NCBI GenBank assembly: GCA_017432565.1
Contig: JAFRIW010000056.1
Location: 124,001 to 188,000 of the forward strand
From: Lachnospiraceae bacterium
GTDB lineage: Bacteria; Bacillota; Clostridia; Lachnospirales; Lachnospiraceae
Direction: 5' to 3'
DNA length: 64,000 nt
Under the pieces are notes generated by a model. The model was not told the origin of the DNA. It searched no databases and was given only the letters and a program-made list of their open reading frames with translations. Position numbers and translations under genes: made by a program. Below, one piece after another: positions 41,440 through 50,147 of the stretch (position 1 is the first letter of the stretch; each line of letters starts with the position of its first letter).

Positions 41440-41816
41440 GTAAGCAGAGCAGGCGGTCGCGTGCAGGAGCAGCTCCGACAGAGCTGCTCTTTGTGCGAGG
41501 AAAGTCCGGGCTTCACAGGGCAGGATGCCGGATAACGTCCGGTGGAGGTGACTCCCAGGAAAGTGCAGCAGAAAAGAACCGCTGGCGATGCCAGTAAGGG
41601 TGAAAAGGCAGTGTAAGAGACTACCGTTTTCGTGGTAACACGAAAAGCCGTGTAAACCCCATCCGAAGCAAGACCAAGAACCGGACTTCGGTCCGGAGCG
41701 GGAACCATGGGCCGGCCCGGTCCGTTCCCGGGTAGGTTGCTAGAGACCGCCGGTAACGGCGGCCCCAGACAGATGACCGTCCAACGACAGAACCCGGCTT
41801 ATCGCTCTGCTTACAT
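41440..41816 (+). ncRNA. rnpB: RNase P RNA (type A)
   Basis: The ends pair perfectly (GTAAGCAGAG with CTCTGCTTAC). The universally conserved GAGGAAAGTCCGGGC is at ~41496-41511 and its partner ACAGAACCCGGCTTAT is near the 3' end, with the AGTAAGGGTGAAA region between. About 377 nt, as for type-A RNAs. This RNA is the catalytic part of the enzyme that matures tRNA 5' ends and here also tmRNA. End positions are accurate to a few bases. No clear terminator follows. Confidence 0.95.
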
Positions 41817-41866
41817 GATTATTTCATTTATAAAACAGACAGATGTTATTTAAGGAGGCGCCGGTT

Positions 41867-43096
41867 ATGGCAAAAATTGATATTATTTCGGGATTCCTCG
41901 GAGCGGGTAAGACAACCCTGATCCGCAAGCTGATTGCAGATGCGCTGAAAGGTCAGCAGGTAGCCCTGATTGAAAATGAATTCGGAGAGATCGGAATTGA
42001 CGGAGGCTTCTTAAAGGAAGCGGGTATCGAGATCCGTGAGATGAGCCAGGGCTGCATCTGCTGCTCGCTCGTCGGAGATTTTGCCGCATCCCTGAAGGAA
42101 GTGATGGACACTTATCACCCCGATCGCATCCTGATTGAGCCCACCGGCGTCGGCAAGCTCTCCGAGATTATGAAGGCCATCGATGACGCATCCGCTGACG
42201 CGGATCTGGAGCAGGGCAGCGCGGTCGCGGTCGTGGATGCCTCCAAGGCGAAGCTCTATATCCGGAATTTCGGTGAATTCTTTATTGACCAGATCTCCTA
42301 TGCAGGCACGATTGTTCTGACCAGAGTTGACAAGGTTTCACCGGAGAAGGTTCAGGAGTGTGTTGCACTTCTGCGTGAGCACAATACGAAGGCAACCATC
42401 ATTACCACACCCATCAGCGAGCTGGACGGGAAAATGATCCTGGCCGCTATGGAAGGAACGGAAGATCTGCAGGCGGATCTGCTCCGCGAAGTGCTGGAGG
42501 CCGAGGAAGAGGACGAGGACGAGCACGAACATCATCACCATCATCACGATGAAGACGAGGACGAGCACGAGCATCATCACCATCATCACGACGAAGACGA
42601 GGATGAGGACGAGCACGAGCATCATCACCACCATCACCACGATGAAGACGAGGATGAGGACGAACACGAGCATCATCACCATCATCACGATGAAGACGAG
42701 GATGAGGATGAGCACGAACATCATCACGAGGGTGTGACGGATGAGTTCGGAAATACCGTGTATTCCGCTCATGAACACCATCACCATCACCACCATCATC
42801 ACGGTCATGACGCGGATGAGATTTTCGAGAGCTGGGGCATGGAGACACCGGCTTACTACTCCGAGCAGGAGATCCGGGATATCCTTGCGAAACTAGAGGA
42901 TGAGGAGACTTACGGTATTGTCCTGCGTTCAAAGGGAATGCTTCCGGCCGGAGACGGCAGCTGGATTCATTTCGATTATGTTCCCGGAGAGCCGCAGACC
43001 CGGCTTGGCAGTGCGGATGTAACAGGCAAAATCTGTGTCATCGGATCCGGCCTGAAGGAAGATGCACTGCTTGAGCTGTTCCGCAGGGTAAAATAA
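41867..43096 (+). CDS. CobW/COG0523 GTPase with large His/Asp/Glu-rich segment
   Basis: A 409-residue metal-chaperone-type GTPase. Walker A GFLGAGKT (from residue 9), the CxCC metal site GCICCS (C63, C65, C66), EPTGVG, and the C-terminal CobW_C domain (~325-409). Between the domains lies a ~95-residue segment (~218-315) of five DEDEDEHEHHHHHH-like units plus a separate run of nine His. It should bind several Zn, Ni or Co ions. Which metal is delivered to which protein is unknown; nickel for the hydrogenase or zinc are both possible. AAGGAGG precedes ATG 41867. It overlaps the next gene by one base. Confidence 0.9.
   Translation: MAKIDIISGFLGAGKTTLIRKLIADALKGQQVALIENEFGEIGIDGGFLKEAGIEIREMSQGCICCSLVGDFAASLKEVMDTYHPDRILIEPTGVGKLSEIMKAIDDASADADLEQGSAVAVVDASKAKLYIRNFGEFFIDQISYAGTIVLTRVDKVSPEKVQECVALLREHNTKATIITTPISELDGKMILAAMEGTEDLQADLLREVLEAEEEDEDEHEHHHHHHDEDEDEHEHHHHHHDEDEDEDEHEHHHHHHHDEDEDEDEHEHHHHHHDEDEDEDEHEHHHEGVTDEFGNTVYSAHEHHHHHHHHHGHDADEIFESWGMETPAYYSEQEIRDILAKLEDEETYGIVLRSKGMLPAGDGSWIHFDYVPGEPQTRLGSADVTGKICVIGSGLKEDALLELFRRVK
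42512..42729 (+). repeat. Tandem coding repeats of the His-rich segment
   Basis: Five imperfect units of about 42-51 bases alternate GA-rich Asp/Glu codons with CAT/CAC His codons. The high DNA similarity among units makes length change by slippage likely. They are in frame and coding, not an intergenic array. Confidence 0.85.
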
Positions 43097-44094
43097 TGGG
43101 TTTATTTAACAGAGGTAAAGAGAAGAATATGGCAGCGAAACAGAAGCCTGTCTATGTAATCAACGGATTTCTGGACAGCGGTAAATCGTCCTTTTTCAGC
43201 TATACGCTGGGACAGCCTTATTTCAAGTCCCAGGAGAAGGATCCCACACTCCTGATTCTGTGTGAAGAGGGCGAAGTGGAATATGATGAGAAGCTCCTGA
43301 AATGGTCCAACACCGTTCTGGAGAAGATCGAAAACGAGGCGGATTTCACACCGGCGACGCTGATGGCACTGGAAGCGAAACACCGCCCCTGCAGAGTCCT
43401 GATCGAATATAACGGAATGTGGGATTTCCGGAATTTCCGTCTGCCGAAGGCCTGGAAGCTCGAACAGGAGATCACCACCATCGATGCGTCAACCTTCGCG
43501 ATGTATTTCTCCAATATGAAATCGCTGCTGGCCGAGCAGATCCGGAACTCCGAGCTGATTATGTTCAACCGGTGTGACGGCATTGATGAAAAAGCACTTC
43601 TGACTTACAAGCGGAATGTGCGCGCCATCAACCAGAAAGCCGAACTGATTTTTGAAGATGCGAACGGCGAGATCGATATGACGACGGAAGAGGATCTTCC
43701 TTACAACGTTAATGACGATCCGATTGTACTGGAGGGAATTCACTACGGAATCTGGTACCTGGATGCCATGGAGCACCCCGCCCGCTATCTGGGAAAGCGG
43801 ATCTGCTACACCGGCATGGCGATGGTTCCGACGGATTTCCCGAAGGGCTATTTTGTCCCCGGACGGATGGCAATGACCTGTTGTGCCCAGGATATGCAGT
43901 TCCTCGGGTATGCCTGCAGGCTGAACGGCCTCGAAGCACCGGCTGAAAAGCAGTGGGTGCGGGTGACCGGTGTCATTGAGAAGGAAAATTTTGCACCTTA
44001 CGAAGGGGAAGGAATTATCATCCGGGCAGAGAAGATCGAAAAGTGTCCGGAGCCGAAGAATCCCATCATCGATTTTTCTGCGCCGCAGAACTGA
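43096..44094 (+). CDS. CobW-like P-loop protein fused to a TIGR03943/DUF1980-like domain
   Basis: A 332-residue protein. Residues ~16-205 resemble a CobW GTPase with P-loop NGFLDSGKSS, but the CxCC metal motif is missing (LCEEGEVEYDE stands near that place). Residues ~215-330 resemble the C-terminal domain of YcgQ-type proteins (GKRICYTGMA, then MTCCAQDMQFLGY). YcgQ normally works with a membrane permease in metal handling; no permease is adjacent. It overlaps the His-rich CobW gene by one base (TAATG), so they are coupled. ATG 43129, with a purine-rich stretch upstream, is an alternative start. Role in metal transfer is inferred. Confidence 0.75.
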   Translation: MGLFNRGKEKNMAAKQKPVYVINGFLDSGKSSFFSYTLGQPYFKSQEKDPTLLILCEEGEVEYDEKLLKWSNTVLEKIENEADFTPATLMALEAKHRPCRVLIEYNGMWDFRNFRLPKAWKLEQEITTIDASTFAMYFSNMKSLLAEQIRNSELIMFNRCDGIDEKALLTYKRNVRAINQKAELIFEDANGEIDMTTEEDLPYNVNDDPIVLEGIHYGIWYLDAMEHPARYLGKRICYTGMAMVPTDFPKGYFVPGRMAMTCCAQDMQFLGYACRLNGLEAPAEKQWVRVTGVIEKENFAPYEGEGIIIRAEKIEKCPEPKNPIIDFSAPQN

Positions 44095-44112
44095 TAAAAT
44101 CCCTGCGCAGGG

Positions 44113-44141
44113 TTGACAGATGGGAAGGATTCTTCTATATT
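44113..44141 (+). promoter_or_regulatory. Sigma-A promoter of rpsT
   Basis: TTGACA (44113-44118), 17 bases, TATATT (44136-44141). The leader to the rpsT start would be about 187 nt. Confidence 0.85.
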
Positions 44142-44147
44142 ATTGGT

Positions 44148-44334
44148 TGTATGTCCTGAAAACGGGTCGTCCGTGTCCGGTTCCCGCTTCCAGGCACATG
44201 ATTTCCGACGCCGGCAGGCGGCTGCTGCCGGGACATGATCCGGAGATCTGACGAACAAATTTTATACCATTTTGTCCACAAACCACTCTCGGTGAGCAGA
44301 ATGGGAGTCAATGATTTCGGAGGTATTTAGTAAG
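44148..44334 (+). promoter_or_regulatory. Long, GC-rich 5' leader of rpsT
   Basis: About 187 untranslated bases between the promoter and rpsT. It holds a hairpin CCGGCAG ... CTGCCGG at ~44211-44238 and several other short complementary stretches, then a ribosome site GGAGGT. Ribosomal protein genes are often controlled by binding of their own product to such leaders; that is a suggestion only, as I recognise no known family. Confidence 0.4.
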
Positions 44335-44598
44335 ATGGCAAACATCAAATCTGCCAAGAAGAGAATTCTGACCAGCCAGAAGAAGGCTGAGGCAAACAAG
44401 GCTGTGAAGTCCGGTGTCAAGACTTCCGTCAAGAAGGTTCGTGCGGCGATCGAGGCCGGCGATAAGGCTGCGGCCCAGGAGGCTCTGAAGGCAGCTGCTT
44501 CTACGATTGACAAGGCGGGTACCAAGGGCGTGCTTCATGCGAACAATGCATCCAGAAAGATTTCCCGTCTGGCATCTGCTGTAGGCAAGATGGATTGA
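44335..44598 (+). CDS. rpsT: 30S ribosomal protein S20
   Basis: An 87-residue, Lys/Ala-rich protein with the S20 start MANIKSAKKRILTSQKK and the conserved GVLHANNASRKISRLA near the end. It binds 16S rRNA early in assembly. ATG 44335 was chosen because it gives the family start and lies 10 bases after GGAGGT. It is followed by secG at 20 bases. Confidence 0.97.
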   Translation: MANIKSAKKRILTSQKKAEANKAVKSGVKTSVKKVRAAIEAGDKAAAQEALKAAASTIDKAGTKGVLHANNASRKISRLASAVGKMD

Positions 44599-44618
44599 AG
44601 TAAAGCGGGGATCTGACC

Positions 44619-44858
44619 ATGAGCGTGATTCGCTGGATACTGGTTATTCTGATGATTATCGACAGCATTGCGCTGACGGCGCTGGTGCTGCTGCAGGAAG
44701 GTAAGACACAGGGCCTGGGCGCGATCGCCGGTGCTGCTGAGACTTACTGGGGCAAGAATAAAGGCCGTTCCATGGAGGGACGTCTCGTCAAGATTACGAC
44801 GGTTCTGGCGGCTTTGTTTTTCCTGCTTGCAATCCTGCTGAATCTGAAAGTGATCTGA
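44619..44858 (+). CDS. secG: Preprotein translocase subunit SecG
   Basis: A 79-residue protein with two membrane helices (residues ~5-23 and ~58-77) and the SecG loop LLQEGKTQGLGAIAG and ETYWGKNKGRSMEG. It assists SecYEG export. Probably co-transcribed with rpsT; a terminator follows at 44886-44920. Confidence 0.94.
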   Translation: MSVIRWILVILMIIDSIALTALVLLQEGKTQGLGAIAGAAETYWGKNKGRSMEGRLVKITTVLAALFFLLAILLNLKVI

Positions 44859-44885
44859 TATCCTTTCGGCACAGACATGTATGAG

Positions 44886-44920
44886 ATAACCGCACGGGAC
44901 TTCCCCTGCGGTTATTTTTT
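44886..44920 (+). terminator. Terminator after secG
   Basis: Stem TAACCGCA / TGCGGTTA with an inner GGG/CCC pairing and a T-run (44915-44920). It lies only about 15 bases before the smpB start, so smpB may partly depend on read-through. Confidence 0.85.
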
Positions 44921-44934
44921 CGGAACGAAGACGT

Positions 44935-45399
44935 ATGGGAAAAGAGAATATATTATTAATCGCAAATAATAAAAAGGCCTACCACGATTATTTTATCGAA
45001 GAAAAATATGAGTGCGGAATTGTCCTGTACGGCACGGAGATCAAGTCGATCCGGCAGGGAAAGGTCAGTATCAAGGAAGCCTATGTGAGTGTGGACCACG
45101 GAGAGGCCTTTGTCGAGGGAATGAATATCAGCCCATATGAGAAGGGCAATATTTTCAACCGCGATCCGCTGCGCAAGAGGAAGCTGCTGCTTCACAAAGC
45201 GGAAATTACCAAACTCGCCGGCGCCGTTCAGGTCAAGGGCTATACACTGATTCCGCTCCAGGTCTACCTGAAGGGCGGGCGGTGTAAAATTGAGGTCGGT
45301 CTTGCCAGAGGCAAGAAGCTCTACGATAAGCGGGAAGACCTGCGCCGGAAGGAACTGAACCGGGAGAGCGAGAGAGACTACAAGGTCCGGATGAAGTAA
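44935..45399 (+). CDS. smpB: SsrA-binding protein SmpB
   Basis: A 154-residue protein that brings tmRNA to stalled ribosomes. Conserved stretches: [38 protein letters not shown] (read as [11 protein letters not shown]), and the basic C-terminal tail [13 protein letters not shown]. Normal length. The ssrA gene follows directly, the common pairing. The ribosome site is weak. Confidence 0.97.
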   Translation: MGKENILLIANNKKAYHDYFIEEKYECGIVLYGTEIKSIRQGKVSIKEAYVSVDHGEAFVEGMNISPYEKGNIFNRDPLRKRKLLLHKAEITKLAGAVQVKGYTLIPLQVYLKGGRCKIEVGLARGKKLYDKREDLRRKELNRESERDYKVRMK

Positions 45400-45434
45400 C
45401 AGGCAAAGACACACAGAACTTTCATAAATGAGGT

Positions 45435-45464
45435 CTGTCATTCAGATGGTTCTGATGTTATAAT
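45435..45464 (+). promoter_or_regulatory. Promoter of ssrA
   Basis: CTGTCA (45435-45440), 18 bases, perfect TATAAT (45459-45464). Transcription would start about 12 bases before the mature 5' end. Confidence 0.65.
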
Positions 45465-45483
45465 TCATATGTTCCAAATGCAA

Positions 45484-45828
45484 GGGTTAGTAAAGGTTTC
45501 GACAGGGGTCTTGCAGGTGGAGAAGCTATCCGACGCTGATCGTCAAACAGCAAACTTAAATATAAACGCTAAGAATAATACTTTAGCACTGGCAGCTTAA
45601 TTGCTGCTCGTCGCCCGGCCGGTACCTGTGACAGCCGGATACGGCGTCGACTTTACAGGAAACGACACGGTGAAAGCCTCGCAGCTGTGGGCGTAACAGA
45701 GGATACCGGAGATTTGGGAAGTCTGTTCTCCTGATTCCGAGGGAAGCGGGTAACCGAAACAGCAGACTATGATAGTAGAAGTACACTGAATGGGTCTTTG
45801 GACAGGGGTTCGATTCCCCTCTAATCCA
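45484..45828 (+). ncRNA. ssrA: Transfer-messenger RNA (tmRNA)
   Basis: 345 nt. The ends form a tRNA-like acceptor (GGGTTAG / CTAATCC), with TTCGAC near the 5' end and a T arm ACAGGGGTTCGATTCCCCT near the 3' end. CCA is not encoded. The tag frame is read from GCA at 45550 to TAA at 45598-45600, giving ANLNINAKNNTLALAA, which ends in the standard degradation signal. It rescues stalled ribosomes together with the adjacent smpB product. Confidence 0.96.
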
Positions 45829-45830
45829 CG

Positions 45831-45868
45831 AAGCGCAGCGAAGACGATCCCGTTTCGCTGCGCTTTTT
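45831..45868 (+). terminator. Terminator of ssrA
   Basis: A 12-bp stem AAGCGCAGCGAA / TTCGCTGCGCTT followed by further T, directly after the tmRNA 3' end. Confidence 0.92.
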
Positions 45869-45980
45869 CCGTACAGAAGGCATTGCAGCAATCTGATAAA
45901 GTCAGACCGCAGCAGTGAGCTTTTTGTGATATCATCTTTCTAAGACAAGACTATATTCACGAAGCACAGGAGCATCAGCC

Positions 45981-48962
45981 ATGTCATTTTCACTTTCAGA
46001 GCAGAATCAGGCAAAATATGAAATTCTCGAGCAGCGGTTCCTGCCGGATATCCATTCTGACAGTCTGGTCCTTACGCACAGGAAAACCGGTGCGCGCATC
46101 GCACTGCTGCCGAATGAGGACACAAACAAAGTGTTCTATATCGGCTTCAGAACGCCCCCGACGGATTCGACCGGCGTGGCGCATATCATCGAACATACGG
46201 TGCTGTGCGGCTCGGATCATTTTCCGGTCAAGGATCCTTTTGTGGAACTGGCCAAGGGATCGCTAAACACTTTCCTCAACGCCATGACTTATCCGGACAA
46301 GACGGTCTATCCCGTGGCTTCCGTGAATGATAAAGATTTCCGCAATCTGATGCACGTCTACCTGGATGCGGTCTTTTATCCGCTGATTTACAGGAATGAA
46401 AGCATTTTCCGCCAGGAGGGCTGGCATTATGAACTGTCGGAAAAGGAGGAGGGCGGACAGGAACTGACTCTGAACGGCGTCGTTTACAATGAGATGAAGG
46501 GCGCCTTTTCCTCACCGGACGATGTGCTGATGCGCAAAATCTACGAGTCCCTTCTGCCGGATACCCCGTACAGCGTGGAATCCGGCGGAGATCCGGACGT
46601 GATTCCGCAGCTGACCTATGAGGACTATCTGGATTTCCACCGCAGATACTATCATCCGGGCAACAGCTATATCTACCTGTACGGAAATGCAGATATGAAT
46701 GAACGCCTCGCTTTTCTGGATGAGGCTTACCTGTCGCATTTTGACAGAATTGATATCGATTCCTCGATTCCGCTGCAGCCGCCGTTTGACGCGCCGCGGG
46801 AGACCTCCATACGCTATCCGGTGCTGGAGGAAGAATCCGAGGAGGGCAAATACTATTTTGCCATGAACTACGCATTCCCGCCTTTTGAAGACGAGAAGGA
46901 GCTGAACACAGCGTTCAAAATCCTGGACTATGCACTCTCGGATGCGGAGGGGTCTCCGCTGACCGAAGCGCTGCATGAAAAAGGGATCGGAGAAGATGTA
47001 TACAGTATCTATGAAAACGGCTTGCGGCAGCCGTGTTATTCTATCATTGCAAAATGCTGCAGAAAGGAAGACAAAGAGGCTTTTACGGATACGGTAGAGC
47101 AGACACTCCGCGCGCTGGCGGAGGACGGGATTCCGCTGAAATCCCTGCTTTCGGCAATCAGTTACTACGAATTCCGCTATCGTGAGGCGGAATTCGGCTC
47201 ACTCCCGAAAGGACTCGTTTACGGTCTTTCCGCACTGGACACCTGGCTTTATGACCGCTCGCCCTGGATTACGCTGGAGGCGGGTGAGTGTTTTGAAAAG
47301 CTCCGCCAGAAGGCCAAAGAGGGTTATTTTGAGAATCTGATCCGCACGTATTTCCTTGACAATCCGCACAGGGTACTGGTGGTAATGGAACCCGAACGGG
47401 GGCTTGAGGAGCGAAACGAATTAAAACTGAAGGAGCAGCTGGCGCAAAAACTGCAGGCAATGTCCGCGGAGGAAACCGATCTGATCCGGGAAAAGGAAAA
47501 AGCCATGCGAAGCTGGCAGGAGACGCCGGACAGCGAGGAGAACCTTCAGACGCTGCCGGTTCTGCAGCGAAGCGATCTGAATCCGGATATTACGCCTTAT
47601 ATCAACAGAATTACGGATCTGGGGGAGGTGTCCGGGCGGAAAGCGACGCTGATCACCCATCCGCTGTTTACAAACGGCATCGATTATCTTTCTCTGCTGT
47701 TCTCGGCGGACGGTCTCAGTGAAGAAGAAGTGCGTCTTCTGTGTGTCCTGAAAACACTGCTGGGGGTTGTGGATACGACGCAGCACGGCTATATGGATCT
47801 CAATGAAGAGATTAATATTCATACCGGCGGTGTCCGGGTTACTGCCTCGGCTTATACGGATTCACAGGATATTTCCTCCTATCGCCTGACTTTTGAAGTA
47901 CATGTAAAAGCCCTGCACGACCGGTTTGACAGGGCACTTGAGCTTCTGAAAGAAATTCTGACGCAGACGGATTTTGCCGCCTGCAGACGGATCCGCGAGG
48001 TACTGGAAGAAGAACGCTCCGGAATGCGTTCCGATCTTTCTGCTTCCGGACATGTCACAACCATGACCCGGGCTTCGTCTTATATATCAGAGACCTCGGT
48101 ATTCATGGATCAGATCAGCGGAATCGAGGCGTACAGAACACTGGATGATGTCTGTTCCCATTATGAGGAGCGCGGGGATGAACTTGGCAGATTATTAAGA
48201 CAGATCCTTCTGAAGCTGGCCTGCAGGGCGGATGTGATCGTCGACTGTATTGCGCAGGAGGAGGATCTGAACGAGCTGCCGGATACAATCCGCACATTCC
48301 TGCAGGACGTCACCGCCGCAGGAGAGGAAAGTCAGGACACGGAACGGACGCAGTCTGCTGTACCTTATCGCCCGGTACCGGTGAAAAAGAACGAAGGCTT
48401 CATTACAGCCGGACAGGTTCAATACGTCTGCAGGGCAGGCAGTTTTCTGGCTCACGGCTATCCGTACACCGGCGCACTGCGTGTGCTGAAGGTCATCCTG
48501 GGGTATGATTATCTCTGGAGCAGGGTGCGGATGAAGGGCGGCGCATACGGCTGCATGAGCGGCTTTTCCAGAGACGGCGGCGCTTTCCTGGCCAGCTACC
48601 GCGACCCGAATCTGGAGGCGACGATCGATGCCTATCGCGAAGCAGGGACGTATATCCGCTCCTTTGACGCGGATGAACGGACGATGACCAAGTACATCAT
48701 CGGAGCAGTCAGTGTGCTGGATCATCCGATGACCCCGGTACAGTACGGCCGCTATTCTCTGGCGGGATATCTGACAAATCTGTCAGAGGAACAGCTGCGC
48801 CGGGAGCGCGAAGAGACGCTCACGGCAGAGCCGGAGACCATCCGGACCCTCGCGGATTATCTGGACGCGGTTTTTTCGGATGAGTGCCTCTGTGTGATCG
48901 GTACGAAAGATAAGATCGAAGCCGCAAAAGATCTGTTTTACGAAGTCTCACAACTGGTGTAA
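45981..48962 (+). CDS. M16C (insulinase family) zinc peptidase, PreP-like
   Basis: A 993-residue protein with two M16 halves. The inverted zinc motif HIIEH (H68, E71, H72) is intact, with the further ligand region YNEMKGAFSSPD. Length and the M16C-associated middle domain match presequence-protease-like enzymes, which degrade peptides in a closed chamber. No signal peptide, so it is probably cytoplasmic. CAGGAG lies upstream of the ATG. It is followed by a lipoprotein gene 37 bases downstream. Confidence 0.93.
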   Translation: MSFSLSEQNQAKYEILEQRFLPDIHSDSLVLTHRKTGARIALLPNEDTNKVFYIGFRTPPTDSTGVAHIIEHTVLCGSDHFPVKDPFVELAKGSLNTFLNAMTYPDKTVYPVASVNDKDFRNLMHVYLDAVFYPLIYRNESIFRQEGWHYELSEKEEGGQELTLNGVVYNEMKGAFSSPDDVLMRKIYESLLPDTPYSVESGGDPDVIPQLTYEDYLDFHRRYYHPGNSYIYLYGNADMNERLAFLDEAYLSHFDRIDIDSSIPLQPPFDAPRETSIRYPVLEEESEEGKYYFAMNYAFPPFEDEKELNTAFKILDYALSDAEGSPLTEALHEKGIGEDVYSIYENGLRQPCYSIIAKCCRKEDKEAFTDTVEQTLRALAEDGIPLKSLLSAISYYEFRYREAEFGSLPKGLVYGLSALDTWLYDRSPWITLEAGECFEKLRQKAKEGYFENLIRTYFLDNPHRVLVVMEPERGLEERNELKLKEQLAQKLQAMSAEETDLIREKEKAMRSWQETPDSEENLQTLPVLQRSDLNPDITPYINRITDLGEVSGRKATLITHPLFTNGIDYLSLLFSADGLSEEEVRLLCVLKTLLGVVDTTQHGYMDLNEEINIHTGGVRVTASAYTDSQDISSYRLTFEVHVKALHDRFDRALELLKEILTQTDFAACRRIREVLEEERSGMRSDLSASGHVTTMTRASSYISETSVFMDQISGIEAYRTLDDVCSHYEERGDELGRLLRQILLKLACRADVIVDCIAQEEDLNELPDTIRTFLQDVTAAGEESQDTERTQSAVPYRPVPVKKNEGFITAGQVQYVCRAGSFLAHGYPYTGALRVLKVILGYDYLWSRVRMKGGAYGCMSGFSRDGGAFLASYRDPNLEATIDAYREAGTYIRSFDADERTMTKYIIGAVSVLDHPMTPVQYGRYSLAGYLTNLSEEQLRREREETLTAEPETIRTLADYLDAVFSDECLCVIGTKDKIEAAKDLFYEVSQLV

Positions 48963-48999
48963 GCCCGGGTAACTGATGATCCGGAGAAAGGAAAGCAAG

Positions 49000-50145
49000 A
49001 TGAAAAAGAGTAAAAGAAATCAGATCGTTTTCTGCAGGATGCTTCTGACGGCAATGACATGTGCAGCGCTTCTGACCGGCTGCGGCAGCTCAAAGAGCGA
49101 CTCTTACGCTGAACCGGCGGCCATGGCGGCAGAAGAGTCCGCCATGGGGAGCTCCTCAAACGGCGTCTATATGTATAAAGCCGATTATGACATGGCAGAG
49201 GAGCAGGTTGAAGAAGAAGTTGAAGCGCCGCAGGAGGCAGGACCCGGCGCGGACGAGGACGGGATCCGGGAGGTAGATACCAGAAGAAAGCTGATCCGGA
49301 CCGTGAACCTCTCCGTGGAAACACAGGATATTGACACGCTGGATCAGAATATCAAACAGCGTGTGGAAAGCCTGGGCGGCTATATTGAATCTTCCTACAT
49401 GGACGGAAAACGGGATGTCATCGATGCGGACAGCGACGGCTATGATGATATCACCGGTTCCTACATCGGAAAAAACAGTCGCAGTGCCAGCTATACTGTC
49501 CGGATCCCGGTCGCGAAGCTGGATCTGTTTGTGGAAGCGGTTGCCAATGAGACAAATATCACTTCGCAGAATATGAATGTGGATGATATTACTTCGAATT
49601 ATATTGACATTGACAGTCGGCGCAAAGCCCTTGAACAGGAGCAGAAACGGCTGCTGGAGATGATGGATCTGGCTGAAACTGTGGAAGAAATGATCCAGAT
49701 TGAGGACCACCTGGCAGACGTGCGGTACGAACTGGAGAACATCGGATCCCAGCTGCGCTCTTATGACAACCGTGTCGCTTACAGCACTGTCTATCTGGAT
49801 GTCAAGGAGGTCAAAGCCTATACACCTCTGGTGCAGGACAGCGCTTTCACAAGAATGACGAAGGGCTTTGCCCAGAGCCTGTCCGATCTGATGCACGGTC
49901 TGAAGGAATTTGCGGTCTGGTTCGTGGTACATCTGCCTTATCTGATCTTCTGGGGCCTGATCATCGCGCTGGTGATCTGGCTGATCCGGAAATTCGGGAA
50001 CACACCTGAAGCCAGAGCGCGCCGGGAGGCGAGAAAAGTAAAACGGATGGAAAAGAAGGCGGCCGAAAAAGCGCGGAAAGAAGCCCGCAGAGCCGCGAAA
50101 GCAAACCGTAAGAATCCGCAGAACAACCAGAATCCGGAGGCATAA
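49000..50145 (+). CDS. DUF4349 lipoprotein
   Basis: A 381-residue protein. Signal peptide with lipobox LLTGC (C28), so it is predicted to be lipid-anchored outside the membrane. Then an acidic linker, a DUF4349 domain (~95-275) containing a coiled coil (~205-245), a C-terminal membrane helix (~303-325) and a very basic tail. So both ends touch the membrane. Function unknown; DUF4349 proteins are common cell-envelope proteins. GAAAGGAAAG precedes ATG 49000. era begins two bases after its stop. Confidence 0.85.
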   Translation: MKKSKRNQIVFCRMLLTAMTCAALLTGCGSSKSDSYAEPAAMAAEESAMGSSSNGVYMYKADYDMAEEQVEEEVEAPQEAGPGADEDGIREVDTRRKLIRTVNLSVETQDIDTLDQNIKQRVESLGGYIESSYMDGKRDVIDADSDGYDDITGSYIGKNSRSASYTVRIPVAKLDLFVEAVANETNITSQNMNVDDITSNYIDIDSRRKALEQEQKRLLEMMDLAETVEEMIQIEDHLADVRYELENIGSQLRSYDNRVAYSTVYLDVKEVKAYTPLVQDSAFTRMTKGFAQSLSDLMHGLKEFAVWFVVHLPYLIFWGLIIALVIWLIRKFGNTPEARARREARKVKRMEKKAAEKARKEARRAAKANRKNPQNNQNPEA

Positions 50146-50147
50146 AC

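Noticed and set aside
41400..41708. 102-codon minus-strand frame and other small frames in this stretch
   Set aside because: The region is the RNase P RNA gene, with conserved core sequences and pairing ends.
42512..42810. Possible CRISPR-like or intergenic tandem array
   Set aside because: The repeats are in frame inside a CobW gene and encode His/Asp/Glu blocks; there are no unique spacers.
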